NCBI GenBank assembly: GCA_031553615.1
Contig: JAVBLJ010000037.1
Span: 4,437 to 68,436 of the forward strand
Reading direction: 5' to 3'
Source of the DNA: WQXF01 sp031553615
GTDB taxonomy: Bacteria > Bacillota > Clostridia > Christensenellales > Aristaeellaceae
Length of the DNA: 64,000 bases
Shown: positions 8,038 to 15,882 of the stretch, piece after piece
Numbering within the stretch: position 1 is the first letter of the stretch
Layout of the letters: each line of letters begins with the position of its first letter
Position numbers and translations under genes: made by a program
Notes under the pieces: model-generated
What the model saw: the letters and a program-made list of their open reading frames with translations, nothing else
Database searches by the model: none
What the model was told of the DNA's origin: nothing

Positions 8038-8967
8038 ATGCCCAGCAAAGCGTCGATTATCATCGCCAGCCGGAATGAAGGCCCCATGCTGAAGCAAACC
8101 ATTGACTTTATCCGGCGAGCGCCAACGCATATGCCCTATGAGATCATCGCGGTAGACGACGCATCTACGGACGACAGCTTCGCGTGGATACGAACTGCCG
8201 ATGCCCCGCAACTCCGGTCGGCGCAAACAGCCAGCCGTGGCATTGTGGCGGCGCGCAACCTGGGCGCAAGCCTGGCCACCGGCGATATGCTGGTGTTTTG
8301 CGATGCGCATATCGATGTGGAACCATATTGGTTGGATGAGCTTGCGCGGGTGATGGATGTCTGCAGTGCGGCCGCGGTCACACCGGCCTTCAAGAACCTG
8401 GATCACGATAATCCAATCCATCAGCGCATGTTGCTGTACGCTGCGGCGCGCTCCGCGAATATCCAGTATCGGATGTGCGGCAGAACCTTTGACAAGCTCA
8501 GCACCCTGGCATGGATGCCTCGGAACGATGCGCCCTTTGAAACGCCGGTGGTTGCCGGCGGTTGCTGGGCGGTGCGCGCCGAGGTGTTCCGGGCGGTGGG
8601 AGGCTATGAGGCAGCGTTTCGCGGTTACGGTGGGGAGGAAGAGGAAATCTCTTTGAAGCTGTGGTTGCGCGGCTATACGCTATACGCGACCCCGCTGACC
8701 TGCGTGGCGCACCAATTCCGGTTTTCGGCGCCCTATACAATCCAAATGACCGATGTTCTCCACAACCGGCTGTATACCGCGCTGTGCCACTATAAGAACG
8801 AACGCGTGTCGCGCCTGATGGAAGAGCAAAAGCATCTGGAGCTCGCCAAGGCCGCCTATGATACGGTGTTTACACCGGAGAACATCGAAAAGATTCGTCA
8901 CGACCGCTTCGCCCGGCGCGTTCGGGATGACGATTGGTTCTTCGCGCACTTCGGATTGGATTTGTAG
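8038..8967 (+). CDS. GT2 family glycosyltransferase resembling polypeptide GalNAc-transferases
   Basis: 309 residues, cytoplasmic. SIIIASRNEGPMLKQTID and EIIAVDDASTDDS mark a GT2 domain. Instead of DxD it has CDAHIDVEPYWL (about residues 88-99), like the DxH motif of animal polypeptide GalNAc-transferases. The later stretch GGCWAVRAEVFRAVGGY, then YGGEEEEISLKLWLRGYTL and VAHQFR, follows the same family's acceptor-side motifs (GGLF, WGGEN-EIS-W, H). There is no lectin domain. The gene follows the preceding glycosyltransferase after 12 bases, with AAGGAGAG upstream of its ATG. Together with the Cys/Pro-rich neighbour, this suggests protein O-glycosylation of a surface protein. The motif match is direct; the substrate is inferred. 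Confidence 0.85.
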   Translation: MPSKASIIIASRNEGPMLKQTIDFIRRAPTHMPYEIIAVDDASTDDSFAWIRTADAPQLRSAQTASRGIVAARNLGASLATGDMLVFCDAHIDVEPYWLDELARVMDVCSAAAVTPAFKNLDHDNPIHQRMLLYAAARSANIQYRMCGRTFDKLSTLAWMPRNDAPFETPVVAGGCWAVRAEVFRAVGGYEAAFRGYGGEEEEISLKLWLRGYTLYATPLTCVAHQFRFSAPYTIQMTDVLHNRLYTALCHYKNERVSRLMEEQKHLELAKAAYDTVFTPENIEKIRHDRFARRVRDDDWFFAHFGLDL

Positions 8968-9029
8968 CACATGCGGGAGAGTTCACGGCCGAGAAACAAC
9001 CCAATCCTGATGCAAACACCCTATTTCTA

Positions 9030-9060
9030 AACAGAGTGAGCGAACTGCTCACTCTGTTTT
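9030..9060 (+). terminator. Intrinsic terminator after the glycosyltransferases
   Basis: AACAGAGTGAGC (9030-9041) pairs perfectly with GCTCACTCTGTT (9047-9058) over a five-base loop and is followed by TTGTTG. It lies 62 bases after the second glycosyltransferase stop. Confidence 0.8.
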
Positions 9061-9297
9061 GTTGCGTCATCAATTATTTCACGATCCCCACAAATCGTTG
9101 AACGTATGCGAGCTTCGATCCTTGAGCACATTCAAAGACAACTTTGATACAAAGAGAGTCGTTCGATTGCGCCAGCGCGAAGCGAGCATGTGGGATAAAA
9201 CGAAGGCTTGGCTTGATGAGTCGAAAGACAACAGACCGCTAAGAATGCAGAAAAATGTGTTATACTGAAGAAAGCCGAACAAAGGGGGGCGAGTTAG
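9061..9297. other. Intergenic stretch before the BceR-like gene
   Basis: Apart from a TATACT -10-like hexamer at 9261-9266 without a good -35, no feature was recognised. A 69-codon open frame (9059-9268) has no ribosome binding site and an unconvincing composition. Confidence 0.4.
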
Positions 9298-9975
9298 CTG
9301 TACCGAATCTTTGTGTGCGAAGACGATCAGGCGCTCAGAGAAGAACTAAAAGCGCTGCTTGGCCGCTGGGAATATGACGCAACGTGGTGCGAGGACTTTT
9401 CGGACGTAGCGGGGGCGTGCCTGATGGAAAATCCGCATTTGGTCATCATGGACGTGAACCTGCCGATGTTGGACGGGTTTGCTTGGTGCGCCCGCATTCG
9501 CCAAGTATCCAGCGTACCGGTGCTGTTCTTGTCGGCCAGGGATACGTCGTCCGACGCGATCCGCGCCATGGAAGGCGGGGGAGACGACTATTTAACCAAG
9601 CCCTTCGCCCCTCATTTGCTCATATCGAAGATTGGTGCGCTGCTCCGGCGTACATATGAATACGTCCCGCCTGCCCAAGGGCTGCTCAGCTGCGGAGGCG
9701 CTTCGCTGGACATGGCCAACGCTGTACTGCTCATTGGGGATGCGCGGTTGGCGCTTACCAAAAACGAGCAAAAGCTGCTGGCGCGTTTGATGGAACACAA
9801 AGGCCAACTGGTGCCACGGGCGCAGCTGATGCGGCTGCTCTGGGACGATGACGTATATGTAAATGAAAATTCTCTTACGGTCAATATGAACCGCCTTCGG
9901 CGGCGCATTGCAGAGGCGGGCCTCCCGGATCTGATCACAACGGGGAAAGGGGTCGGGTATGGGATCCTTTTTTAG
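9298..9975 (+). CDS. bceR: OmpR-family response regulator, BceR-like, with a probable CTG start
   Basis: Cytoplasmic DNA-binding regulator, 225 residues. The receiver domain begins YRIFVCEDDQALREEL, the phospho-acceptor Asp is in VIMDVNLPMLDG, and the switch Lys is in DYLTKPFAP; a winged helix follows (LTVNMNRLRRRI). The in-frame codon before TAC is CTG at 9298, preceded by a TAG, so no ATG, GTG or TTG is available for the full receiver domain. The GTG at 9313 would remove the first beta strand. GGGGGG lies about eight bases before the CTG. The gene overlaps the histidine kinase by 17 bases and belongs with the BceAB-type transporter downstream. The family call is firm; the CTG start is inferred. 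Confidence 0.85.
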   Translation: MYRIFVCEDDQALREELKALLGRWEYDATWCEDFSDVAGACLMENPHLVIMDVNLPMLDGFAWCARIRQVSSVPVLFLSARDTSSDAIRAMEGGGDDYLTKPFAPHLLISKIGALLRRTYEYVPPAQGLLSCGGASLDMANAVLLIGDARLALTKNEQKLLARLMEHKGQLVPRAQLMRLLWDDDVYVNENSLTVNMNRLRRRIAEAGLPDLITTGKGVGYGILF

Positions 9976-10981
9976 TAGCTATTGGCGCGCTACCTGGCGT
10001 AGTGTTTGCTGCTTTGCGCTCCTCATGGGCGTGCTCCACGGTGTGCTGTACGTAAGCGTGCCGCTCAGGGCGGCTTGGAATGAAGTGGCATACCTGGATT
10101 TGCTGTTGGTGCTACCTGCACTGGCCTGCTACGGGTATGGATTCTGGCGGTATCGCTCGCGCTATAGGCAAATAGGACAAGCCCTTTTAGAGGATATCGA
10201 TCCGCAGACCGCTCCGTCGCTCACCTCGTCTGGGGAGGATGTGCGTATTCTGGCGCTGTGCTTGCATGCCCAGACGCACCGTAATGAGTCGGAGCGCGGC
10301 GCGCTTCAATGCGAATTGCGGGAGCAGCGCGATTTGTTAGCCTCCTGGGCCCATGAGGTCAAGACACCACTATCTGTGTGTCAGCTGATTCTGTCCCGAA
10401 ACGAAGCGGAGCCAGTCCGCTCGCAACTGTTGGAGCAGTTAGAGCGCATAGAGAGCCAGATCAGAATCCTGCTACATGTTGAGCGCCTTCGGCATCTGGA
10501 TCAGTCGCTGATCATGCAGCGCTTGGCTGTGCCGGATGTACTACGCGCTGCCATTGCCCGCAGCGCACCGATGATGCAAGCCCGAGGGCTGGAGCTGGAG
10601 CTGGATGCGCCGCCGGTGGAGGCCATGGGAGACGAGCAATGTGTGGATTATATTCTGGATCAGCTGCTGACCAACGTCGCCAAGTATGCACCGGAGGGCA
10701 GCTCAATTGGCCTGCGGGCGCAGCAATCGGAAAAGACTGCGCTGCTGAGTGTCGCTAACGCTGGCGAAATCCCCCAGCAGCATATCCTGCGTGTGTTTGA
10801 TAAAGGATTTTCCGGCGCGCGCAGCGATGCCCGCTCCAGCGGCATGGGACTGTACTATGCGCAGCAGACCGCTCTGGCCCAGGGCGGATGCATTCGCGTG
10901 ACATCCGAGGCCGGGCAAACCATCTTTACGCTGGAGTTGCCAAGGTTTCAAAGCTACCTTCGTCCAGCTTTGCAGGCATGA
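9959..10981 (+). CDS. bceS: Intramembrane-sensing histidine kinase, BceS-like
   Basis: 340 residues. Two N-terminal membrane helices (about 12-32 and 45-62) are joined by a very short loop, the layout of Bce-type kinases, which have no extracellular sensor and instead read the state of their ABC transporter. The H-box is LLASWAHEVKTPLSVCQLI. The ATPase domain shows LDQLLTNVAKYAPEGS (N box) and SGMGLYYAQQTALAQGG (G2). The start ATG at 9959 lies inside the end of the response regulator gene, indicating translational coupling. The transporter genes begin 141 bases downstream behind a separate operator. Together they form a sensor-effector unit for membrane- or lipid II-active peptides. Confidence 0.9.
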   Translation: MGSFFSSYWRATWRSVCCFALLMGVLHGVLYVSVPLRAAWNEVAYLDLLLVLPALACYGYGFWRYRSRYRQIGQALLEDIDPQTAPSLTSSGEDVRILALCLHAQTHRNESERGALQCELREQRDLLASWAHEVKTPLSVCQLILSRNEAEPVRSQLLEQLERIESQIRILLHVERLRHLDQSLIMQRLAVPDVLRAAIARSAPMMQARGLELELDAPPVEAMGDEQCVDYILDQLLTNVAKYAPEGSSIGLRAQQSEKTALLSVANAGEIPQQHILRVFDKGFSGARSDARSSGMGLYYAQQTALAQGGCIRVTSEAGQTIFTLELPRFQSYLRPALQA

Positions 10982-10992
10982 GGGATGCCGGG

Positions 10993-11067
10993 GTGACAAA
11001 AGTGTCACACTGGGCGTTGTTTTGTCACCGTCAAACCGGCGACCAACGGATGCATTCGTGCTATGCT
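10993..11067 (+). promoter_or_regulatory. BceR-type operator and promoter of the ABC transporter genes
   Basis: GTGACA-AAAG-TGTCAC (10993-11008) is a perfect inverted repeat that matches the published TNACA-N4-TGTNA type of BceR-like binding sites. A second half site, TGTCAC, lies near 11022. The -10 candidate TATGCT is at 11062-11067 with no good -35, as expected for an activator-dependent promoter. The transporter start is at 11123. Confidence 0.7.
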
Positions 11068-11122
11068 TGGCTAACTGGGAAGAATAGTTCCTGGTCACTC
11101 TAAGCAAAAGAGGTTTATCGCA

Positions 11123-11887
11123 ATGGAAAAAGCGGACTATATCATCCAGGCCACCGCGTTGAGCAAAAAATACAGCGGTTCAGGGAGCGGCACCACGGCG
11201 CTCAGCGGCATCGACTTGAGCGTTCGTCGCGGCGAGTTCCTGGGTGTGATGGGACCCAGCGGGTCGGGCAAGACCACCCTGCTTAACGTGCTTTCTACCA
11301 TCGATATCCCCACTTCCGGGACGATTGTGGTGGATGGGCAGCCACTGTCGGAGATGAATGACGCTGCGCTAGCGGTGTTCCGCCGCGGAACCATGGGGTT
11401 TGTGTTTCAAGAATATAACCTGCTGGACAACCTACTGGTGCGGGATAACATCGCCCTACCCCTTGTGCTTACCGGCGTAGCGTCCAAGGAAATATCTCGT
11501 CGGGTGGAAGAGATGGCGGATTTTTTCGCCATTGGTGAACAGTTGGACAAGCCGCCGTATCAGCTATCAGGAGGACAGCGCCAGCGAGTCGCCGCGGCGC
11601 GGGCCATGATTTCCTCGCCCAAGGTGCTGTTTGCGGACGAACCCACCGGTGCGTTGGATTCCAAGGCGGCCCAGGATTTGTTGACCGCGTTTGTGAATCT
11701 GCACCAGCAGTACGGGGTGACCATCGTCATGGTGACCCATGACGCGTTTGCCGCCAGCTACTGCGACCGCGTGCTGTTTTTGAAGGATGGGCAGCTCTAT
11801 GGCCGACTGGACAAGCAGGGCATGCGCCAAGTGTTCTTCCAGTCTATTCTGGATATGCTGGGCTCGATGGGCGGTGTGAACCAATGA
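11123..11887 (+). CDS. bceA: ABC transporter ATP-binding protein, BceA-like
   Basis: 254 residues, cytoplasmic ATPase of the MacB/BceA type. Walker A is GPSGSGKTTLLNVLS, the Q-loop FVFQEYNLLDNLLVRDNI is characteristic of this subfamily, the signature is LSGGQRQRVAAARAM, Walker B is VLFADEPTGALDS, and the switch His is in MVTHD. It overlaps the permease by four bases (ATGA at 11884). It is driven by the operator just upstream and signals through the BceS-like kinase. Such modules protect against bacitracin-like or lantibiotic-like peptides by releasing them from lipid II-cycle targets; which peptide is not readable here. Confidence 0.93.
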   Translation: MEKADYIIQATALSKKYSGSGSGTTALSGIDLSVRRGEFLGVMGPSGSGKTTLLNVLSTIDIPTSGTIVVDGQPLSEMNDAALAVFRRGTMGFVFQEYNLLDNLLVRDNIALPLVLTGVASKEISRRVEEMADFFAIGEQLDKPPYQLSGGQRQRVAAARAMISSPKVLFADEPTGALDSKAAQDLLTAFVNLHQQYGVTIVMVTHDAFAASYCDRVLFLKDGQLYGRLDKQGMRQVFFQSILDMLGSMGGVNQ

Positions 11888-13785
11888 GCTCGGTTCAACT
11901 GATGTTCAAGCTGTTTCGCCATAATTTAAAAGCCACCGGCGCGTATCTGTTTACACTCATGTTGGCGGTGGCGATGTATTATGACTTTACGATTCTCAAA
12001 TACAGCCCCGAAATGCTGGGGTCACCTTCCTTGGGCACAACGGTACTGGTGTGCGTTTTGCTGATGAGTATAGTAATGGCAGTGGTGATGGCTGCGTTTG
12101 TGTGGTCCAGTAGCCGTTTTTTTCTCATGCAGCGCAGGAAAGAAATTGGCTTATACGCGCTTTGTGGCGTGCCTATAAAACGCGTGGGGCGTGTGTTTCT
12201 GTGGGACGCGCTGCTCACCGGTGTCTGCGCCCTCATGGGTGGATTGCTGCTTGGCATGGTGTTAACCAAGCTGTTTTTGATGGGCGCAGCGCTGATGATC
12301 CAGGTGGAAAAGCCCATGACCTTCATTCTCCCTTTGCCGGCTGTGCTGGAGACCGGCATTCTTACTGTAGCGATGTTTACGGCGGTGGCGCTGCGAAACA
12401 CCTGGATCGTGCGCCGCAGCCGGTTGATCGACCTGCTGCAAGGGATGCGCGCGGCGGAGACACCCCCCAAGCGCCGCGTGCTGCTGGCCGTGCTGGCGGT
12501 GTTGTCATTGGCCGCCGGCTATGCCATGAGCGTTTGGGCCGTTAGTCCTTCCCACATGGAAATGATCGTTTTTTTGTGTATTCCGATCCTGGTGCTGGTG
12601 ATCTTGGGCAGCTATTGGGCGTTCCAGGCGCTGCTGCCCGGAGTGCTATCCCGGTTGGCCGCGAACAAAGACCTTTTTTATCGGGGGATGCGGATGGTGG
12701 GCATCTCTAACCTGTGGTATCGGCTTCGGAGCAACTACCGAAACCTGGCGCTAACCTCTGTGCTGAGCGCCACCGCTATCGTGACGCTTTGTACCGCCCT
12801 GACCATGTCGGACTATGTAGGTGCCCGAGAGGGGAAGCAAGCTCAGCGCTTGGTTCGTTCATATTCCTTCACCGCTTGGATGGATCCGGAAGAGACCCGA
12901 TGGATGCAGGAACAACTAGACGAGCAGGGTATCGAGGCATCTTGCGCGTTCTGGATCCCGGTGGTGCGGGTGGATGCGGGGGAGCGGCTTCCGAGCGTGA
13001 TGGTGCTGGAAAGCAGCCAGATACGCCAAGTGGCCGCCCGGCTTATGTTCGCACTTAACCTACCGGTGCCCGAGATCCAGGTGCCCGATGGCCAAGCGGT
13101 CGTGGTGAGCAACCCGAACAGCCTGCGGATGGATAGGAAGGAGGGCACGGAGCTAGACGCGCAGATCGGCGAACAAGTCTTGCCGGCCACCGCGAACGAT
13201 GAACTATGGTTATGGGGCGGAAGCAGCTACCTCTACGAGGCCTGCATCGTGCCAGATGGATACCTTGCCCTACTGACCGAGGAAACGCAAACAACCAGGA
13301 TGTTCCTAGGACTTCAGATTCCGGATGAGCAGGCCCGGGTGCTGGTACAGGCTGTCGCCCAATCCGGGCGGGCTATAACAGCGGAGCAGAACAAGCAGCT
13401 AACCACCGGTGCACGGCTGCTCTTTGGTACCCTTGGGTATCTGGGGCTGATCATGTTTGGGGTGTTTTCATTGCTCACCGGATGCGCGTTGCTGTTTAAG
13501 CAGCTTTCGGAAGCAGCTGCCGATCGGCTGAAGTATCAGGCCATGATCCACATCGGCGCGACGCGCGCCGAGCTTCGCCAGGCTGTGGGATGGCAGGTGG
13601 GGTTATCGTTGTTGATTCCCATGTTGCTGGGATTTGTGCATGCGTTGTTCGCCGTGCGAGTGATGGGCGCGTTGTTCAACTTGCCGACCATGGCCTACCT
13701 GCTAATTTCCTTGGGGGTATATGGTGCATTGGTGCTGGTCTTGTATATCTTCACCGTTCACCGGTTTTTACGGATTGTGACATAA
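11884..13785 (+). CDS. bceB: ABC transporter permease, BceB-like (FtsX family)
   Basis: 633 residues. Ten membrane segments are expected: one at about 17-35, three between 50 and 165, two at about 195-250, one at about 285-305, and three near the C-terminus (about 505-625). The large extracellular region between TM7 and TM8 (about 310-500) is the hallmark of Bce-type permeases and is where the peptide-target complex is recognised. The N-terminal region RRKEIGLYALCGVPIKRVG is the FtsX coupling-helix motif. The start overlaps the ATPase gene by four bases. A hairpin follows 46 bases after the stop and a convergent vanW gene lies beyond it. Confidence 0.92.
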   Translation: MSSVQLMFKLFRHNLKATGAYLFTLMLAVAMYYDFTILKYSPEMLGSPSLGTTVLVCVLLMSIVMAVVMAAFVWSSSRFFLMQRRKEIGLYALCGVPIKRVGRVFLWDALLTGVCALMGGLLLGMVLTKLFLMGAALMIQVEKPMTFILPLPAVLETGILTVAMFTAVALRNTWIVRRSRLIDLLQGMRAAETPPKRRVLLAVLAVLSLAAGYAMSVWAVSPSHMEMIVFLCIPILVLVILGSYWAFQALLPGVLSRLAANKDLFYRGMRMVGISNLWYRLRSNYRNLALTSVLSATAIVTLCTALTMSDYVGAREGKQAQRLVRSYSFTAWMDPEETRWMQEQLDEQGIEASCAFWIPVVRVDAGERLPSVMVLESSQIRQVAARLMFALNLPVPEIQVPDGQAVVVSNPNSLRMDRKEGTELDAQIGEQVLPATANDELWLWGGSSYLYEACIVPDGYLALLTEETQTTRMFLGLQIPDEQARVLVQAVAQSGRAITAEQNKQLTTGARLLFGTLGYLGLIMFGVFSLLTGCALLFKQLSEAAADRLKYQAMIHIGATRAELRQAVGWQVGLSLLIPMLLGFVHALFAVRVMGALFNLPTMAYLLISLGVYGALVLVLYIFTVHRFLRIVT

Positions 13786-13830
13786 AGTCTCGAAGAATTG
13801 CTGGCCTTAACAGAAGTTTGCTCCGTTAAG

Positions 13831-13860
13831 GGGGTGTCGCGTTTTTTTGCGCGACACCCC
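13831..13860. terminator. Hairpin between convergent bceB and vanW
   Basis: GGGGTGTCGCG (13831-13841) and CGCGACACCCC (13850-13860) form a perfect 11-bp stem around a TTTTTTTG loop. It separates two convergent genes. Neither side has a long U tract, so it may be a weak terminator or an end-protecting hairpin. Confidence 0.55.
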
Positions 13861-13892
13861 TACTATTATGTTGCGGCAAAGAACGGGAGATA

Positions 13893-14720
13893 TCATCGTA
13901 ACGAAGTGCCAGAATCCTCCTTCGTCTGCTCAAATTCATACCCGATCTCACAGGTATTGTTGTAGAGCGTTATCTCCGACGTAAGAGCGCCTGTTTCGCA
14001 ATCAATCGCCTGCCGAACTACGTCTACGGACTCATAGGCTTTCCCGGCGCGCTTTGTGTAGTGAAGGTTGTGATTGACAACGGCATATCGTCTTTTGGGT
14101 ATATTGTGTGCCAAAATCCTCCCATAATAATAGGTATCATCCATTGAAAGCGCAATCTGCATGGCCTCCGCCGTGTCGTTACGCACCCGCAAATCGAGCC
14201 AGCCCTCGAGGATTGTAGCATCCACGCCGCAGAGGTCGTTTGGTGAAGGATTGGGAAACACCTTCACCTTGTGCGTGTGTCGCTCAATAATCGTCAGCGG
14301 CGTGTGCAAGAATAGCCCAAAGAGCATATTGCTCAGCTGGCAAAGGCCGCCGCCATAGACGGCGACCAGCTTTCCGTTATTCACGCACAGTCCGTCTTTA
14401 TATGCCTCCCGTCTATCGGCATGGCGAACCAGCCGCCAGAGGGAAAACGTCTCCCCAGGACGGATGACAACACGCGACACGGCCTCTGAAGCAAGCCGCA
14501 GATTGTGCACCTTGTTGTATTGATATTGGATGTCCGCGCCTGTGTGCTTGTTGATCAGAAGCGATTGTTCACGAACCAACTCGTGGGGAAACAGCGGCTC
14601 TTTGTGTGATGCATATCGGTTTCCATCAAAGCGCATCTTCAGATAAAACCATTTTTTGCGCTGCCATTGGCGCATCGGCATCAGAAAGGGACATAGTTGG
14701 GTCAACAATTTTCTAGACAT
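13893..14720 (-). CDS. vanW: VanW family protein
   Basis: 275 residues, no signal peptide. Residues about 60-200 match the VanW domain: YQYNKVHNLRLASEAVSRVV, IRPGETFSLW, then the signature VYGGGLCQLSNMLFGLFLHT and PNDLCGVDATILEG. VanW proteins accompany vanB- and vanG-type resistance clusters and are widespread in spore formers; the biochemical function is unknown. Here the gene is transcribed away from vanH, with 193 bases between the starts, so it can share a regulatory region with the resistance operon without being part of it. That arrangement differs from vanB clusters, where vanW lies between vanY and vanH. Confidence 0.9.
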   Translation of the reverse strand: MSRKLLTQLCPFLMPMRQWQRKKWFYLKMRFDGNRYASHKEPLFPHELVREQSLLINKHTGADIQYQYNKVHNLRLASEAVSRVVIRPGETFSLWRLVRHADRREAYKDGLCVNNGKLVAVYGGGLCQLSNMLFGLFLHTPLTIIERHTHKVKVFPNPSPNDLCGVDATILEGWLDLRVRNDTAEAMQIALSMDDTYYYGRILAHNIPKRRYAVVNHNLHYTKRAGKAYESVDVVRQAIDCETGALTSEITLYNNTCEIGYEFEQTKEDSGTSLR

Positions 14721-14792
14721 ATCAAGCCCTCCTGCATCGAATCTGCGTAAAACGCTAACAGAAGGCGTGCTCGCGGTGTTTAAGCGCGTCCG

Positions 14793-14893
14793 CAGAAAAC
14801 CTTAGGTTTTTCTGAAGGCGCGCCGTCATCAGAAATTCTTAAGAATTGTCTAAGGCAAATCCTCCGAACAGCGCTCCTCCAGCATGGTTTAAT
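14793..14893 (+). promoter_or_regulatory. vanH promoter region with two palindromes
   Basis: CAGAAAACCT (14793-14802) and AGGTTTTTCTG (14804-14814) form one inverted repeat; AATTCTTAAGAATT (14834-14847) is a perfect 14-base palindrome. A TTTAAT -10 box is at 14888-14893 without a recognisable -35, and AGGAGG precedes the vanH ATG at 14914. The palindromes are placed as VanR-phosphate activator sites would be, and they also lie upstream of divergent vanW. Confidence 0.45.
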
Positions 14894-14913
14894 GTCGGCA
14901 TAGGAGGTGCGCT

Positions 14914-15882
14914 ATGATGGATAAAATGCTAACTGTCTTTGGGTGCGAACAGGGAGAGCAGCGGCTATTTGAACAATACAAGTACCGTCTCGGTATGGAG
15001 ATTCATTGTGTGGAAGCTCCGCTGGGGGTGCGGAATGCCCGTAGCATTCCGCTTGAAAGCGCAATCAGCGTAAATCATAAGTCGCCGATCGATGCCCGAT
15101 CGATTCGGATGTTGCAGGGCCGTGGCGTACACTACCTCTCCTCCCGCAGCATCGGGCTGGACCACATCGACCGCGAAGCGGCAAAAGCGGCGGGGATTCA
15201 TGTAGAGAACGTGACGTACTCCCCGGAAAGCGTGGCCGAACATACGATCATGCTGATGCTGATGGCCCTGAGGAACGCGGGCGCCATCCTGCGTCGCGTG
15301 AACAATCACGATTTTCGCTTGGAAGAAAAGCATGGGCGTGAGTTGCGGGACATGACGGTCGGCGTGGTGGGAACGGGGCGAATCGGCAAGGCTGTCATTG
15401 CGTTGTTGGAGGGTTTTGGATGCACCGTGCTTGCCTACGATCCCCATCCATCCGCCAAAGCGACCTATGTTGGCCTGGATGTGCTTGCGCGCGAGAGCGA
15501 CATCGTGACGCTGCACATGCCGTTGACCAGCGACACTTGGCACCTCTGGGATCATGCGCGCATGGCAAAAATGCGGGAGAGAGCGATCCTCATCAACACC
15601 GCACGCGGCGCACTGGTGGATGTAGCTGCCCTGACGGATGCGCTTGCGCACGGCGACATGGCCTTTGCAGCCATGGACGTGGTCGAAGGAGAAGACGGCT
15701 TTTTCTATCAGGATTGCTCCGCGCTTGCACCGCCACCGTTTGCGCGCTTGCTGGCGCTGCCCAATGCCATCGTTACCCCGCACACCGCGTTTTATACCGA
15801 TCATGCTCTTTGTGACATTGTGAAGAACACGGTGCAAGGCTTTTTGCACTACACGGGAGGCGCAAAGAGATGGGTCGGTTGA
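14914..15882 (+). CDS. vanH: D-lactate dehydrogenase VanH
   Basis: 322 residues, the usual VanH length. It reduces pyruvate to D-lactate, the building block for D-Ala-D-Lac-ending precursors that vancomycin binds poorly. The NAD-binding motif is VGVVGTGRIGKAVI (about residues 149-162). The substrate Arg lies in INTARGALVD and the catalytic His in VTPHTAFYTDHAL. ATG at 14914 has AGGAGG six bases upstream. The gene overlaps the ligase gene by 13 bases, so the two are translationally coupled. It opens the operon vanH-ligase-vanY-vanX. The 2-hydroxyacid dehydrogenase fold is unambiguous; D-lactate specificity follows from the cluster. Confidence 0.93.
   Translation: MMDKMLTVFGCEQGEQRLFEQYKYRLGMEIHCVEAPLGVRNARSIPLESAISVNHKSPIDARSIRMLQGRGVHYLSSRSIGLDHIDREAAKAAGIHVENVTYSPESVAEHTIMLMLMALRNAGAILRRVNNHDFRLEEKHGRELRDMTVGVVGTGRIGKAVIALLEGFGCTVLAYDPHPSAKATYVGLDVLARESDIVTLHMPLTSDTWHLWDHARMAKMRERAILINTARGALVDVAALTDALAHGDMAFAAMDVVEGEDGFFYQDCSALAPPPFARLLALPNAIVTPHTAFYTDHALCDIVKNTVQGFLHYTGGAKRWVG

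Noticed and set aside
9059..9268. 69-codon ORF before the BceR-like gene
   Set aside because: No ribosome binding site, no similarity to a known small protein, and it follows directly on a terminator.
13831..13860. Strong intrinsic terminator for bceB
   Set aside because: The stem is perfect but neither side has a U tract, so it is recorded only as a hairpin of moderate confidence.
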